DNA of 64,000 nucleotides from Sphingobium sp. KCTC 72723 (GTDB lineage Bacteria; Pseudomonadota; Alphaproteobacteria; Sphingomonadales; Sphingomonadaceae): the NCBI RefSeq assembly GCF_014280435.1, contig NZ_CP060388.1, forward strand, positions 1,550,001 to 1,614,000, read 5' to 3'. A model generated the notes under the pieces. The model was not told the DNA's origin and made no database searches. It saw only the letters and a list, made by a program, of their open reading frames with translations. The translations under genes and the position numbers were made by a program. Position 1 is the stretch's first letter. Every line of letters begins with the position of its first letter. Below, piece after piece: positions 9,321-17,126 of the stretch.

Positions 9321-10900
9321 TCCACCTGCCCAAGGATGAAACCAAGGCGATGGTTGCCGTGCATGGCTGGTCGGGCATATTGCTCGGCCTGCTGCTCTAT
9401 GCCGTGGTGCTGACTGGCACGGCGGCGGTTTTCGCGGAAGAAATCGGCATCTGGTCGGCGGGCCACGTCGCATCGCAATCCGCGTTCGAGCGGCCGATGG
9501 CCGACACGATGCGGACGCTGGGCGCGCGGACGCCCGCAAAATATCACGAAGCGATCGACCTGTTCGAGGTCGGCGATCATGATCTGGGCGCGTTTTTCCA
9601 CCGGCATGAGATGGACGGGGGCGTGCCAGTCAGCCGGGGCATCTTCTATGTCGTCGGCAAGAACGGTCAGGTGATCCACAGCCAGGCGGGAACGGACGAA
9701 ACCGTGTTCGGCCCGCGCAACGACAATGCGCTGAGTGCCTTTCTGGTCGACACCCATGTGCGGCTGCATGTCCCCAACCCCTGGGGGCTGTTGCTGACTG
9801 GCGTCGTGGGTTTGTCCATGCTGGTCGCGGCGGTATCCGGCCTGCTGATCCATCGTCATTTGTTCAAGGACATCTTCACGCTGCGCCGCAGGGCGAAGCC
9901 CGTGCTGGTCAACCGCGACAAGCATAGCGTCGCCGGGACATGGAGCCTGCCCTTCGCCTTCATCCTGGCCTTTACCGGCAGCTTCTTCTCCTTCTTTGGC
10001 ACCATCGGCGTGCCGATCGTCGCGATGGCGGCCTTTGGCGGGAATGTCACGGCATTGAACGAAGCGGTGTTCGGCACCCCCGGCAAGCCCGACCCGCGCC
10101 CTGCCCCCATCGGCAATTTCGACCGTATCACCAGCGACGCCATCACGCGCGCCGGGGCAGTGCCGACCTTTGTCGCGGTCGAGAATTTCGGCCGCGCCGA
10201 TACCAGGGTGACGACCTATCACCCGCCCAAAAGCGGCGGCCTTGCGCCGATCTCGCTGCTGTATAATGGCGCGAGCGCGCAGTTCGATCAGGTCAAACCG
10301 CTGATCGGTCCCAAACCATCCGCCGGTGGCACGCTGGCGGCGATCATGTCGCCGCTGCACTTCGGCAATTTTGCCGGGATGCTGTCCAAGGCGATCTGGT
10401 TCGGACTGGGCTTTGCCATGTGTTATGTCACCTATACCGGCATCCGCCTGTGGCTGGTGCGGCGGGAGGATGGCGCGCGGTCGATGGGCTGGCTGGATCG
10501 GTCGCTCGTCATCGTCGGGCTTGGCCTGCCAGTCGCCCTGCTGGCATCGACCGCCACATTCCTTGTCGCCATGCCGCTGGGGAGCGCGATTTACTGGACG
10601 CCTGCCAGCTTCGTGATCGGCTGTGCGGCGCTGATCCTGGCCGGGTTCCTGTGGCCGACCAGCGCCGGGTTCGCGCGGGTTTTGCAACTGGCGATGGCGG
10701 TGATCATGATCGTCCTGCCGCCGCTTCGCCTGCTGACGGGCGGCCCCGGCTGGACAATAGCGATCGCGACGGGGCAGCCCGTGATCGTGGCGCTGGATCT
10801 GGCCTTCCTGCTGGTTGGCGGATGGTTGCTGTGGCGGACCATAGGCGCGCGGCGGACCGTCGCCGGCACCAGCCACCAAGCCCTTGCGGCGGCGGAATGA
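9317..10900 (+). CDS. PepSY-associated transmembrane protein
   Basis: A 527-residue inner-membrane protein of the PepSY-TM family. It opens with the family's usual first helix after a short cytoplasmic part (VHGWSGILLGLLLYAVVLTG), has a large periplasmic region, further helices near residues 150-180 and 210-235, and a C-terminal block of helices (about 360-500). Family members in siderophore operons are proposed to assist iron release or reduction in the periplasm. ATG 9317 overlaps the previous stop (ATGA) and its own stop overlaps the next start in the same way, so three genes are tightly coupled. The same reading frame is open upstream to 9107, but the overlap and helix position define the start. 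Confidence 0.88.
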   Translation: MIHLPKDETKAMVAVHGWSGILLGLLLYAVVLTGTAAVFAEEIGIWSAGHVASQSAFERPMADTMRTLGARTPAKYHEAIDLFEVGDHDLGAFFHRHEMDGGVPVSRGIFYVVGKNGQVIHSQAGTDETVFGPRNDNALSAFLVDTHVRLHVPNPWGLLLTGVVGLSMLVAAVSGLLIHRHLFKDIFTLRRRAKPVLVNRDKHSVAGTWSLPFAFILAFTGSFFSFFGTIGVPIVAMAAFGGNVTALNEAVFGTPGKPDPRPAPIGNFDRITSDAITRAGAVPTFVAVENFGRADTRVTTYHPPKSGGLAPISLLYNGASAQFDQVKPLIGPKPSAGGTLAAIMSPLHFGNFAGMLSKAIWFGLGFAMCYVTYTGIRLWLVRREDGARSMGWLDRSLVIVGLGLPVALLASTATFLVAMPLGSAIYWTPASFVIGCAALILAGFLWPTSAGFARVLQLAMAVIMIVLPPLRLLTGGPGWTIAIATGQPVIVALDLAFLLVGGWLLWRTIGARRTVAGTSHQALAAAE

Positions 10901-11169
10901 TGATGGTCCTGCTTTCCATTGCCTTTTCCACCGCGATTTTGGCCTTTTTGTGCCTGGGCGATCCCAAGCGGCGACGCAGCGTCAAATTGCCCGGAGCAGC
11001 GCAGGGCGTAGCGGTGCGCCGCCTGTCGGCGGTGGCCAGCCTGCTGCCCGGCATGGCCTATGCGATACGGGGGGATGGCGCCGCCATATTCCTGTGGCTG
11101 GGGGGATATGCCATGGCCGGATGGCTGGTCACGCTGGCCTTTTCAACGATGCGCAACAATGCCGGATAA
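10897..11169 (+). CDS. DUF3325-like small membrane protein
   Basis: A 90-residue protein with an N-terminal helix (residues 3-17), a basic KRRR loop, and two further hydrophobic segments (about 42-58 and 62-82). Starts with three consecutive Met codons; the first, at 10897, overlaps the previous stop codon. It is the last gene of the receptor operon and matches the size and position of the DUF3325 proteins that end such operons. Molecular function is unknown; a role in iron uptake is inferred from context. Confidence 0.8.
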   Translation: MMMVLLSIAFSTAILAFLCLGDPKRRRSVKLPGAAQGVAVRRLSAVASLLPGMAYAIRGDGAAIFLWLGGYAMAGWLVTLAFSTMRNNAG

Positions 11170-11303
11170 ACGGGCAGGATTAAGGCGATCGGCTCAGTAT
11201 ATTCGATGCTTTTGCGACAGCGAGATGGACAATGAGTCGCTGTTTTTTTGCGAGGCTGGATGAGCAGTCTGAATCATGATCGGGCAGATTGCTCATACCG
11301 ACC

Positions 11304-11336
11304 GGGCGGCAGCGTCCCTAACCGGCGCTGCCGCCC
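11304..11336. terminator. hairpin between convergent genes
   Basis: Perfect 11-base inverted repeat GGGCGGCAGCG / CGCTGCCGCCC with an 11-base loop, seven bases past the stop of the minus-strand GH27 gene and 134 bases past the plus-strand operon. There is no clear T run, so it may be a weak or factor-assisted bidirectional terminator. Confidence 0.5.
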
Positions 11337-11342
11337 CCATGT

Positions 11343-12707
11343 TCAGACCTTGCGCACCCGATATAAGGCTGCGCCATGCGGGGGCAGATGTGCCGCGACC
11401 CTGTCCGTCAGGCGCCCCAGGGGCGTGTCTTGCCACAGATCATGGCCATCGACCGGGCCAGCAATGCCAAGGGCGGGCAGGCCGATGCCGACATCGCGTG
11501 GCTTGTCGCCAGTGTTGAACAGCGCGACATAGCGGTCCCCGCTCCCTTCCGCCTGCGCCGACCAGATGCGCGCGCCATCCTCCACGAAATGGGGGCGATT
11601 GTCATGGCTGGCCTGATTGACGGCCAGCACCGCGCGATTGGTGAGCAGCGCCAGCGTTGCGGCGTCGAGATGGCGCAAATCCCCGCCCATGATGAGCGGC
11701 GACCGCGCGATCGCCCATAACGTCATCAGGCTGCGCTGTTCGTCGGAGGTGAAGCGCGTGTCGCGTTCGCCCAGCGCCAGCCGACCAAGCGGCAGCATGT
11801 CCGCGTCGGGCCAGGAACCGGGACCACGCCAGGGCGTCCAGTTTTCCAGCCGGGTAAATTGCGCCTCCAACATGGTCCAGTCATCCCAGAAATCGTCGGA
11901 GATACGCCACATCTGTGCAAAACGCCGCACATGGTCGCCCCGGATCACCGGGGTTTCGCCCGGCGACAGGCTGAGCATGATTGGCCGCCCGGTCGCGACG
12001 ATCGCCTTGTGCGCGGCCTCTATTTCCGGCGCGTGCGCGTCATAGGGGCGGCTCATGTCGTCCATCTTGACGAAATCGACGCCCCAATCGGCGTAGAGGC
12101 GAAAGAGGCCGTCATAATAGGCCTGCGCACCGGGTTTGCGCATATCGACGCCGAGCATGTCCGGGTTCCACGAACAGATGCTGTCCCGGTCGGCAATGTC
12201 GGCGGCACGATAGCGCGTGCCAAGGATCGGCAGATTCTGCTCCACCGCCGCGCGCGGGATACCGCGCATGACATGGATGCCAAATTGCAGGCCCAGCGCG
12301 TGGATATCGCGCGCAAGTGGGGCAAAGCCCCTGCCCCCGGCGCTGGATGGAAAGCGGTTGGGCGCGGGGATCATGCGGCCATAGCCATCCATCGCCGGTT
12401 TGGGCCGGGCATTATAGGTGTAACTTGATGCTTCGGGTTCATACCACTGGATGTCGACGGTGAAGATGCTGTAGCCAAAAGGCAGCAGCTTTTGCGCCAT
12501 GATGGCAGCGGTTTCGCGCGCCTGTGCTTCGGTGATGGTGGTGGCAAAGCTGTTCCAGCTGTTCCACCCCATCGGCGGACGCGGGGCCAGCAGCGCAGCG
12601 CCCTGCCCGGCTTCCGGTACGGACTGCGCCATGCCGGCCGCAGCAAATCCCGCCATGCCGCCTGCCAGAATCCCGCGACGGCTGGCTTTCCATGTCTTAT
12701 CTATCAT
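11343..12707 (-). CDS. secreted alpha-galactosidase-like glycoside hydrolase (GH27)
   Basis: A 454-residue enzyme of glycoside hydrolase family 27, which cleaves terminal alpha-galactosides or related sugars. The N terminus has a twin-arginine-like leader (SRRGILAGG) and Ala-rich segment, so it is probably exported folded. Family hallmarks: MGWNSWNSF at about residue 45, the nucleophile region VDFVKMDDMS, the acid/base region WRISDDFWDDW, and GPGSWPDADMLPLG. The C-terminal domain is the usual small beta-sandwich. It stands alone: the upstream gene on this strand is an amidotransferase with a 32-base gap and no sugar transporter is next to it. Exact specificity (galactose, N-acetylgalactosamine, arabinose) is not decidable. 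Confidence 0.88.
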   Translation of the reverse strand: MIDKTWKASRRGILAGGMAGFAAAGMAQSVPEAGQGAALLAPRPPMGWNSWNSFATTITEAQARETAAIMAQKLLPFGYSIFTVDIQWYEPEASSYTYNARPKPAMDGYGRMIPAPNRFPSSAGGRGFAPLARDIHALGLQFGIHVMRGIPRAAVEQNLPILGTRYRAADIADRDSICSWNPDMLGVDMRKPGAQAYYDGLFRLYADWGVDFVKMDDMSRPYDAHAPEIEAAHKAIVATGRPIMLSLSPGETPVIRGDHVRRFAQMWRISDDFWDDWTMLEAQFTRLENWTPWRGPGSWPDADMLPLGRLALGERDTRFTSDEQRSLMTLWAIARSPLIMGGDLRHLDAATLALLTNRAVLAVNQASHDNRPHFVEDGARIWSAQAEGSGDRYVALFNTGDKPRDVGIGLPALGIAGPVDGHDLWQDTPLGRLTDRVAAHLPPHGAALYRVRKV

Positions 12708-12739
12708 TTGTCGGAGTTAATAGGAGGCCGACGCGAAGA

Positions 12740-13441
12740 TCAAGATATAATGCCTGCAAGCCACTCGCCAATCATCGCTCGCCCGGCAGCAACTGCGCCC
12801 GGACCATGATCGTCATGATCGCGGCGCAGGGCGATGCCGCACTGGCCCGCCACGTCCAGGTCCGCCCAGAAATGAGTCAGCCAATCGTCAAAGCGGGGAT
12901 CCTGGCCCATTTCGGCATGGAATTGCAGCGCCAGCAGATTTGGGCCACGCCGGAACGCCTGATGCGCGTAGCGATCCGTCGATGCGAGCAGATCGACATT
13001 GTCGGGCAGGTCGAACGTGTCGCTGTGCCAGTGGAGCAGCGGCACGCCGTCGACATGACGCAGCGGCGATGCCGCGCCCGTGCCGGTCACCGTCACCGGC
13101 GCGAAACCCAGTTCCATATGCCCGCCGGGATAGACTCGCGCGCCCAGTGCCGCTGCGATCATCTGACTGCCCAGGCACACGCCCAGCGTTGGCCGGTCCC
13201 GCTCCAGCCGCTGCGCCAGCTTGGCGAGTTGCACGGGAATCCAGGGATGCACGTCCGTTTCATACACGCCCATCGGCCCGCCCATCATGATGAGCAGGTC
13301 GGGATCGCACAGGTCCACGCCCGCAAAATCAGGGCTGGCGACGTCGATACGGTCGATATGATAGCCCGCCGCCTCGATCGGCTGAAGATAACCGGCCGCG
13401 CCTTCGCGGGGGAGATGACGGACGATAAGCGCTCTTTTCAT
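12740..13441 (-). CDS. class I glutamine amidotransferase-like protein
   Basis: A 233-residue single-domain protein of the GATase1 fold (GuaA N-domain-like). The nucleophile Cys is in TLGVCLGSQM (about residue 88), and the His-Glu pair in ALQFHAEMG. These free-standing members usually act as glutamine amidotransferases or gamma-glutamyl hydrolases of unknown substrate. The start at 13441 (MKRALIVRH) matches the first beta strand of the fold; the frame stays open upstream to 13522 without a motif. The gene lies between the GH27 gene and a small membrane gene; no functional link is visible. Confidence 0.85.
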   Translation of the reverse strand: MKRALIVRHLPREGAAGYLQPIEAAGYHIDRIDVASPDFAGVDLCDPDLLIMMGGPMGVYETDVHPWIPVQLAKLAQRLERDRPTLGVCLGSQMIAAALGARVYPGGHMELGFAPVTVTGTGAASPLRHVDGVPLLHWHSDTFDLPDNVDLLASTDRYAHQAFRRGPNLLALQFHAEMGQDPRFDDWLTHFWADLDVAGQCGIALRRDHDDHGPGAVAAGRAMIGEWLAGIIS

Positions 13442-13528
13442 TGCCGGCCCATAGCTAGGCAGAGATTGGGACGAGCGCCAGCCCAGCCTTTCTTGGGGGC
13501 GGTCAAAATAGGCTATGGGCAAAATGGA

Positions 13529-13786
13529 CTATGAACGCGATGTCCGGCGGTGACGCGCGATGCGCCACAGCGCAGCCACGCCAATGCCGCTCCAGATGAT
13601 GTTCAGCACCATCGACGGGATCGCGCCATGCCACCAGGTATTGAGGACGAACAGCGCCGCGCCGAGCGCGTTCATCCCCTGAAATACAGCGGAATCGCCC
13701 GTCATCCGCCCGCTCGATACGCCCAGATATGCGCCCAGCACCAGCAGCGCGCCGGTCCAGCCGACGATTTCGACAAAGATGTTCAC
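13529..13786 (-). CDS. small membrane protein (CBU_0592-like)
   Basis: An 85-residue protein with three hydrophobic segments, similar in pattern to the CBU_0592-like membrane family (IVGWTGALLVLGAYLG, then ALGAALFVLNTWWHG, then VLNIIWSGIGVAAL). The start is the GTG at 13786, with GGGG about 7 bases upstream; the longer frame with ATG at 13837 would place the N terminus inside the acnA terminator hairpin, so I reject it. Function unknown. It is downstream of acnA but separated from it by that terminator. Confidence 0.72.
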   Translation of the reverse strand: MNIFVEIVGWTGALLVLGAYLGVSSGRMTGDSAVFQGMNALGAALFVLNTWWHGAIPSMVLNIIWSGIGVAALWRIARHRRTSRS

Positions 13787-13801
13787 TATAGTCCCCGACG
13801 G

Positions 13802-13834
13802 AAAAAGGGCGCTGCCCGGTCGGGAAGCGCCCTT
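13802..13834 (-). terminator. acnA rho-independent terminator
   Basis: Inverted repeat AAGGGCGCT / AGCGCCCTT with a loop that itself pairs (CCCG/CGGG), followed on the minus strand by TTTTT. It starts 26 bases past the acnA stop codon. Confidence 0.88.
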
Positions 13835-13860
13835 CATTCCTAGCGCAGCCTATGCTGCGA

Positions 13861-16530
13861 TCAAGCGGCCAGCTTGCGCAGCACATATTGGAGGATGCCA
13901 CCGTTCAGGAAATATTCCAGTTCGTTGATCGTGTCGATCCGGCAGAGCGCAGTGAAGGTGAAGGTCGAATCGTCGGCGCGGGTGACCAGCACCGTCACGT
14001 CCTGGCGGGGTTTGAGGTCCGCGACACCTGTAATGGTGAAACTTTCGTCGCCGGTCAGGCCCAGCGTGTCGCGCGTATCGCCATCCTTGAACTGGAGCGG
14101 CAGCACGCCCATGCCGACCAGATTGGAACGGTGAATACGCTCGAAACTTTCAACGATGACCGAGCGGACACCCAGCAGGTTGGTCCCCTTGGCCGCCCAG
14201 TCGCGCGATGAGCCGGTGCCATATTCCTTGCCGCCGATGACGACCAGCGGGGTGCCGTCGGCCTTATGCTTCATCGCTGCGTCATAGATCGGCAGGACTT
14301 CGCCCTGATAGCTGGTCATGCCGCCTTCGACGCCGTCCAGCATCAGATTTTTGATGCGGATATTGGCGAAAGTGCCACGCATCATGACTTCGTGATGGCC
14401 GCGCCGCGCGCCATAGCTGTTGTAGTCGGCCTGCGCGACCTGGTGTTCGCTCAGCCATTGGCCAGCGGGCGAGGACGCCTTGATCGAGCCTGCGGGCGAG
14501 ATGTGGTCGGTGGTGATCGAATCGCCGAAGATCGCCAGCGGCCTGGCTTCGATGATGTCGTTGACCGCCGCCGGGGTCATGCTCAACCCTTCGAAATAGG
14601 GCGGGTTGGCGACATAGGTGGAGCCTGCGCGCCAGCTATAGGTGTCGCTGCCGGTCACGTCGATCGCCTGCCAGTGCGCGTCGCCCTTATAGACATTGGC
14701 GTAGCGCGCCTGAAACATGGCGCGGTCCATGCAGCCAGCCATCGTGGTGGCGATTTCGTTGTTGGTCGGCCAGATGTCCTTGAGATAGACATCGTTGCCC
14801 GCCGTGCTGACGCCGATCGGGGTGGTGATGAAATCCTCGATCACCGTGCCTTTGAGCGCATAGGCGACGACCAGCGGCGGCGAAGCCAGGAAGTTGGCGC
14901 GCACGTCAGGTGACACGCGGCCTTCGAAGTTGCGGTTTCCGGAGATGACGGCAGCGGCGACAAGGCCGTTTTCATTGATAGCCGCGCTGATAGCAGGCGC
15001 GAGAGGGCCGGAGTTGCCGATGCAGGTCGTGCAGCCATAGCCTACCAGGTTGAAGCCGATGGCATCGAGATGCGTCTGAAGGTTGGCTTTTTCCAGATAG
15101 TCAGTGACGACCTGGCTACCCGGTGCGAGCGAAGTCTTGACCCAGGGTTTAGGCTTCAGGCCCAGTTCGTTCGCCTTTTTAGCGACCAGACCGGCAGCAA
15201 CCATGACGCCGGGGTTCGATGTGTTGGTGCAACTGGTGATCGCGGCGATCGTGACGTCGCCGTCGCCAATGTCGAAATCCTTGCCCTCTACCGGCACGCG
15301 CTGCTGCGCCTTTTTGTAGGTGTTGACGAGGTCGGCGTTGAACACGTCATCGACTTCCGGCAGCGCAACGCGGTCCTGCGGGCGCTTGGGTCCGGCAAGG
15401 CTGGGGACGACGGTGGCAAGGTCGAGTTCCAGCGTGTCGGTGAATACCGGATCAATAGCGGGGTCGATCCAGAAGCCCTGTTCCTTGGCATAGGCTTCGA
15501 CCAGCGCGAGGTTTTCCTCGCTGCGGCCGGTCAGGCGCATGTAGTCGATCGTCTTGTCATCGATACCGAAGAAGCCGCAGGTTGCGCCATATTCGGGTGC
15601 CATGTTGGCCAGCGTCGCGCGGTCGGCGAGCGACAATGAGGCAAGGCCGGGGCCGAAATATTCCACGAAGCGGCCGACTACGCCACGCGCGCGCAGCATC
15701 TGGGTCGCGGTGAGGACGAGGTCGGTGGCAGTGACGCCTTCTTTCAGTTCGCCGGTGAATTTGAAGCCGACGACTTCGGGGATCAGCATGGAAACCGGCT
15801 GGCCCAGCATCGCGGCTTCCGCTTCGATGCCGCCGACGCCCCAGCCCAGCACGCCCAGGCCGTTGACCATCGTGGTGTGGCTGTCGGTGCCGACGCAGGT
15901 ATCTGGATAGGCGACGGTCACGCCGTCCGGGCCTTCGCTCGACCAGACGGCCTGCGCGATATTTTCCAGATTGACCTGATGGCAGATGCCGGTGCCGGGC
16001 GGCACCGCGTAGAAATTGGCAAGGGACTTGCTGCCCCATTTCAGGAAATCATAGCGTTCCATATTGCGCTGATATTCGATTTCCACATTCTGTTCGAATG
16101 CCTTGGGCGTGCCGAATTCATCGACCATGACCGAGTGGTCGATGACGAGATGGACGGGAACCTGAGGGTTGATCTTGCTGGCGTCCGCGCCCAGCGCGTT
16201 CATCGCGTCACGCATGGCGGCCAGATCGACCACGCAAGGCACGCCGGTAAAGTCCTGCAACAGCACGCGGGCGGGGCGATACTGGATTTCGCGCTGCGCC
16301 TTGCCCCGGTCATTCTGCCAGTCGACGATCGCCTGAATATCGTCTGTGGTGACAGTGACGCCATCTTCGAAGCGGAGCAGGTTTTCCAGCAGCACTTTCA
16401 TCGAAAAAGGCAGGCGCGAAACGTCTCCAAGTTTCGCGGCGGCCTTCTTGAGCGAATAAAAGGCAATGTCCTTGCCGTCGACATGCAAAATGTCGCGCGT
16501 GCCAAGTGTGTCCTGTCCGATGGCGGTCAT
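13861..16530 (-). CDS. acnA: aconitate hydratase A
   Basis: An 889-residue aconitase of the AcnA/IRP type, interconverting citrate and isocitrate in the TCA cycle with a 4Fe-4S cluster. Cluster ligands are visible as ITSCTNTSNP (first Cys) and YGCTTCIGNSG (second and third Cys). Other hallmarks: DSHTTMVNGLG and the C-terminal swivel domain with ITTDHISPAG and GSSRDWAAKG. ATG 16530 (MTAIGQDTLG) has GAGGAG 11 bases upstream and matches the usual N terminus; the frame is open to 16581 but those residues are not family-like. A strong terminator follows. Remarkably the other aconitase, AcnB, lies only 0.6 kb upstream on the same strand. Confidence 0.97.
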   Translation of the reverse strand: MTAIGQDTLGTRDILHVDGKDIAFYSLKKAAAKLGDVSRLPFSMKVLLENLLRFEDGVTVTTDDIQAIVDWQNDRGKAQREIQYRPARVLLQDFTGVPCVVDLAAMRDAMNALGADASKINPQVPVHLVIDHSVMVDEFGTPKAFEQNVEIEYQRNMERYDFLKWGSKSLANFYAVPPGTGICHQVNLENIAQAVWSSEGPDGVTVAYPDTCVGTDSHTTMVNGLGVLGWGVGGIEAEAAMLGQPVSMLIPEVVGFKFTGELKEGVTATDLVLTATQMLRARGVVGRFVEYFGPGLASLSLADRATLANMAPEYGATCGFFGIDDKTIDYMRLTGRSEENLALVEAYAKEQGFWIDPAIDPVFTDTLELDLATVVPSLAGPKRPQDRVALPEVDDVFNADLVNTYKKAQQRVPVEGKDFDIGDGDVTIAAITSCTNTSNPGVMVAAGLVAKKANELGLKPKPWVKTSLAPGSQVVTDYLEKANLQTHLDAIGFNLVGYGCTTCIGNSGPLAPAISAAINENGLVAAAVISGNRNFEGRVSPDVRANFLASPPLVVAYALKGTVIEDFITTPIGVSTAGNDVYLKDIWPTNNEIATTMAGCMDRAMFQARYANVYKGDAHWQAIDVTGSDTYSWRAGSTYVANPPYFEGLSMTPAAVNDIIEARPLAIFGDSITTDHISPAGSIKASSPAGQWLSEHQVAQADYNSYGARRGHHEVMMRGTFANIRIKNLMLDGVEGGMTSYQGEVLPIYDAAMKHKADGTPLVVIGGKEYGTGSSRDWAAKGTNLLGVRSVIVESFERIHRSNLVGMGVLPLQFKDGDTRDTLGLTGDESFTITGVADLKPRQDVTVLVTRADDSTFTFTALCRIDTINELEYFLNGGILQYVLRKLAA

Positions 16531-16723
16531 AAGATGTGCGTCTCCTCGCATGGCCTCGGCCAGAGGATGGCGCGGTTCCACCAGAAGCTCGCAGAACGGT
16601 GATCAACAACCGATCGGCAAGGTGGCAGGGATGCGCCCCAACCCGTGGTCGAAGCAGGTATGTCCCGATGCTGCGGTGCCATAACATTTGAGAGGTTCAA
16701 GTCAAATGGCGACGCAGCCTGAA

Positions 16724-16739
16724 ATCCCTATGTAGGGAT
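16724..16739. promoter_or_regulatory. palindrome between divergent genes, candidate operator
   Basis: The perfect palindrome ATCCCTA-TG-TAGGGAT lies in the 256-base region between acnA (minus) and the zinc-ribbon gene (plus), 48 bases before the latter. Its symmetry and place suggest a binding site for a dimeric regulator; the regulator is unknown. Confidence 0.4.
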
Positions 16740-16786
16740 ATGTTTCGCGCATTCAAACGTTGCATGGGCAGAAAGGGGAGACAGCC

Positions 16787-16987
16787 ATGGAAGTAGGTTT
16801 TTCGCCCATTGGAACAGGGGTTTTTGCTATCAATCCGCAATATCGGGAAGGCCAGAAAATGCCCTGCCCTGATTGCGGTGGCAATCAGTGGATCGTCGGT
16901 CGGGTGGTGGCGGAGTGCGCGCGATGTGAAACGCTACTGCCGCTTGCTGCATCGCAGCATCGAGGGTGGATGGGCGGCTGGTCCTGA
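16787..16987 (+). CDS. small zinc-ribbon-like protein
   Basis: A 66-residue protein with two CxxC knuckles (CPDCGG at about residue 26 and CARC at about 44), as in a minimal zinc ribbon. ATG 16787 has a good Shine-Dalgarno (AGGGGAG, 5-base spacing), which supports translation; the frame's upstream ATG at 16760 does not. No wider family is recognised. It is the only plus-strand gene between the two aconitases. A metal-binding or nucleic-acid-binding role is possible but unproven. Confidence 0.7.
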   Translation: MEVGFSPIGTGVFAINPQYREGQKMPCPDCGGNQWIVGRVVAECARCETLLPLAASQHRGWMGGWS

Positions 16988-17052
16988 CGCGGCGTCAGGT
17001 TGATAGCCTGACAGATTTGCGATCGCTTGCCAGTCGGCAGAACGATCGAAAC

Positions 17053-17108
17053 AAAAAGGCAATGCCGCCGCCGCATTCCCCGCACAGGGAGAGTGCAGCG
17101 GCGGCATT
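17053..17108 (-). terminator. acnB rho-independent terminator
   Basis: Arms AATGCCGCCGC (17061-17071) and GCGGCGGCATT (17098-17108) enclose a 26-base loop; on the minus strand the stem is followed by GCC and TTTTT. It begins 19 bases past the acnB stop and also lies downstream of the convergent zinc-ribbon gene. Confidence 0.82.
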
Positions 17109-17126
17109 ATCATAGCGATCGCCGGA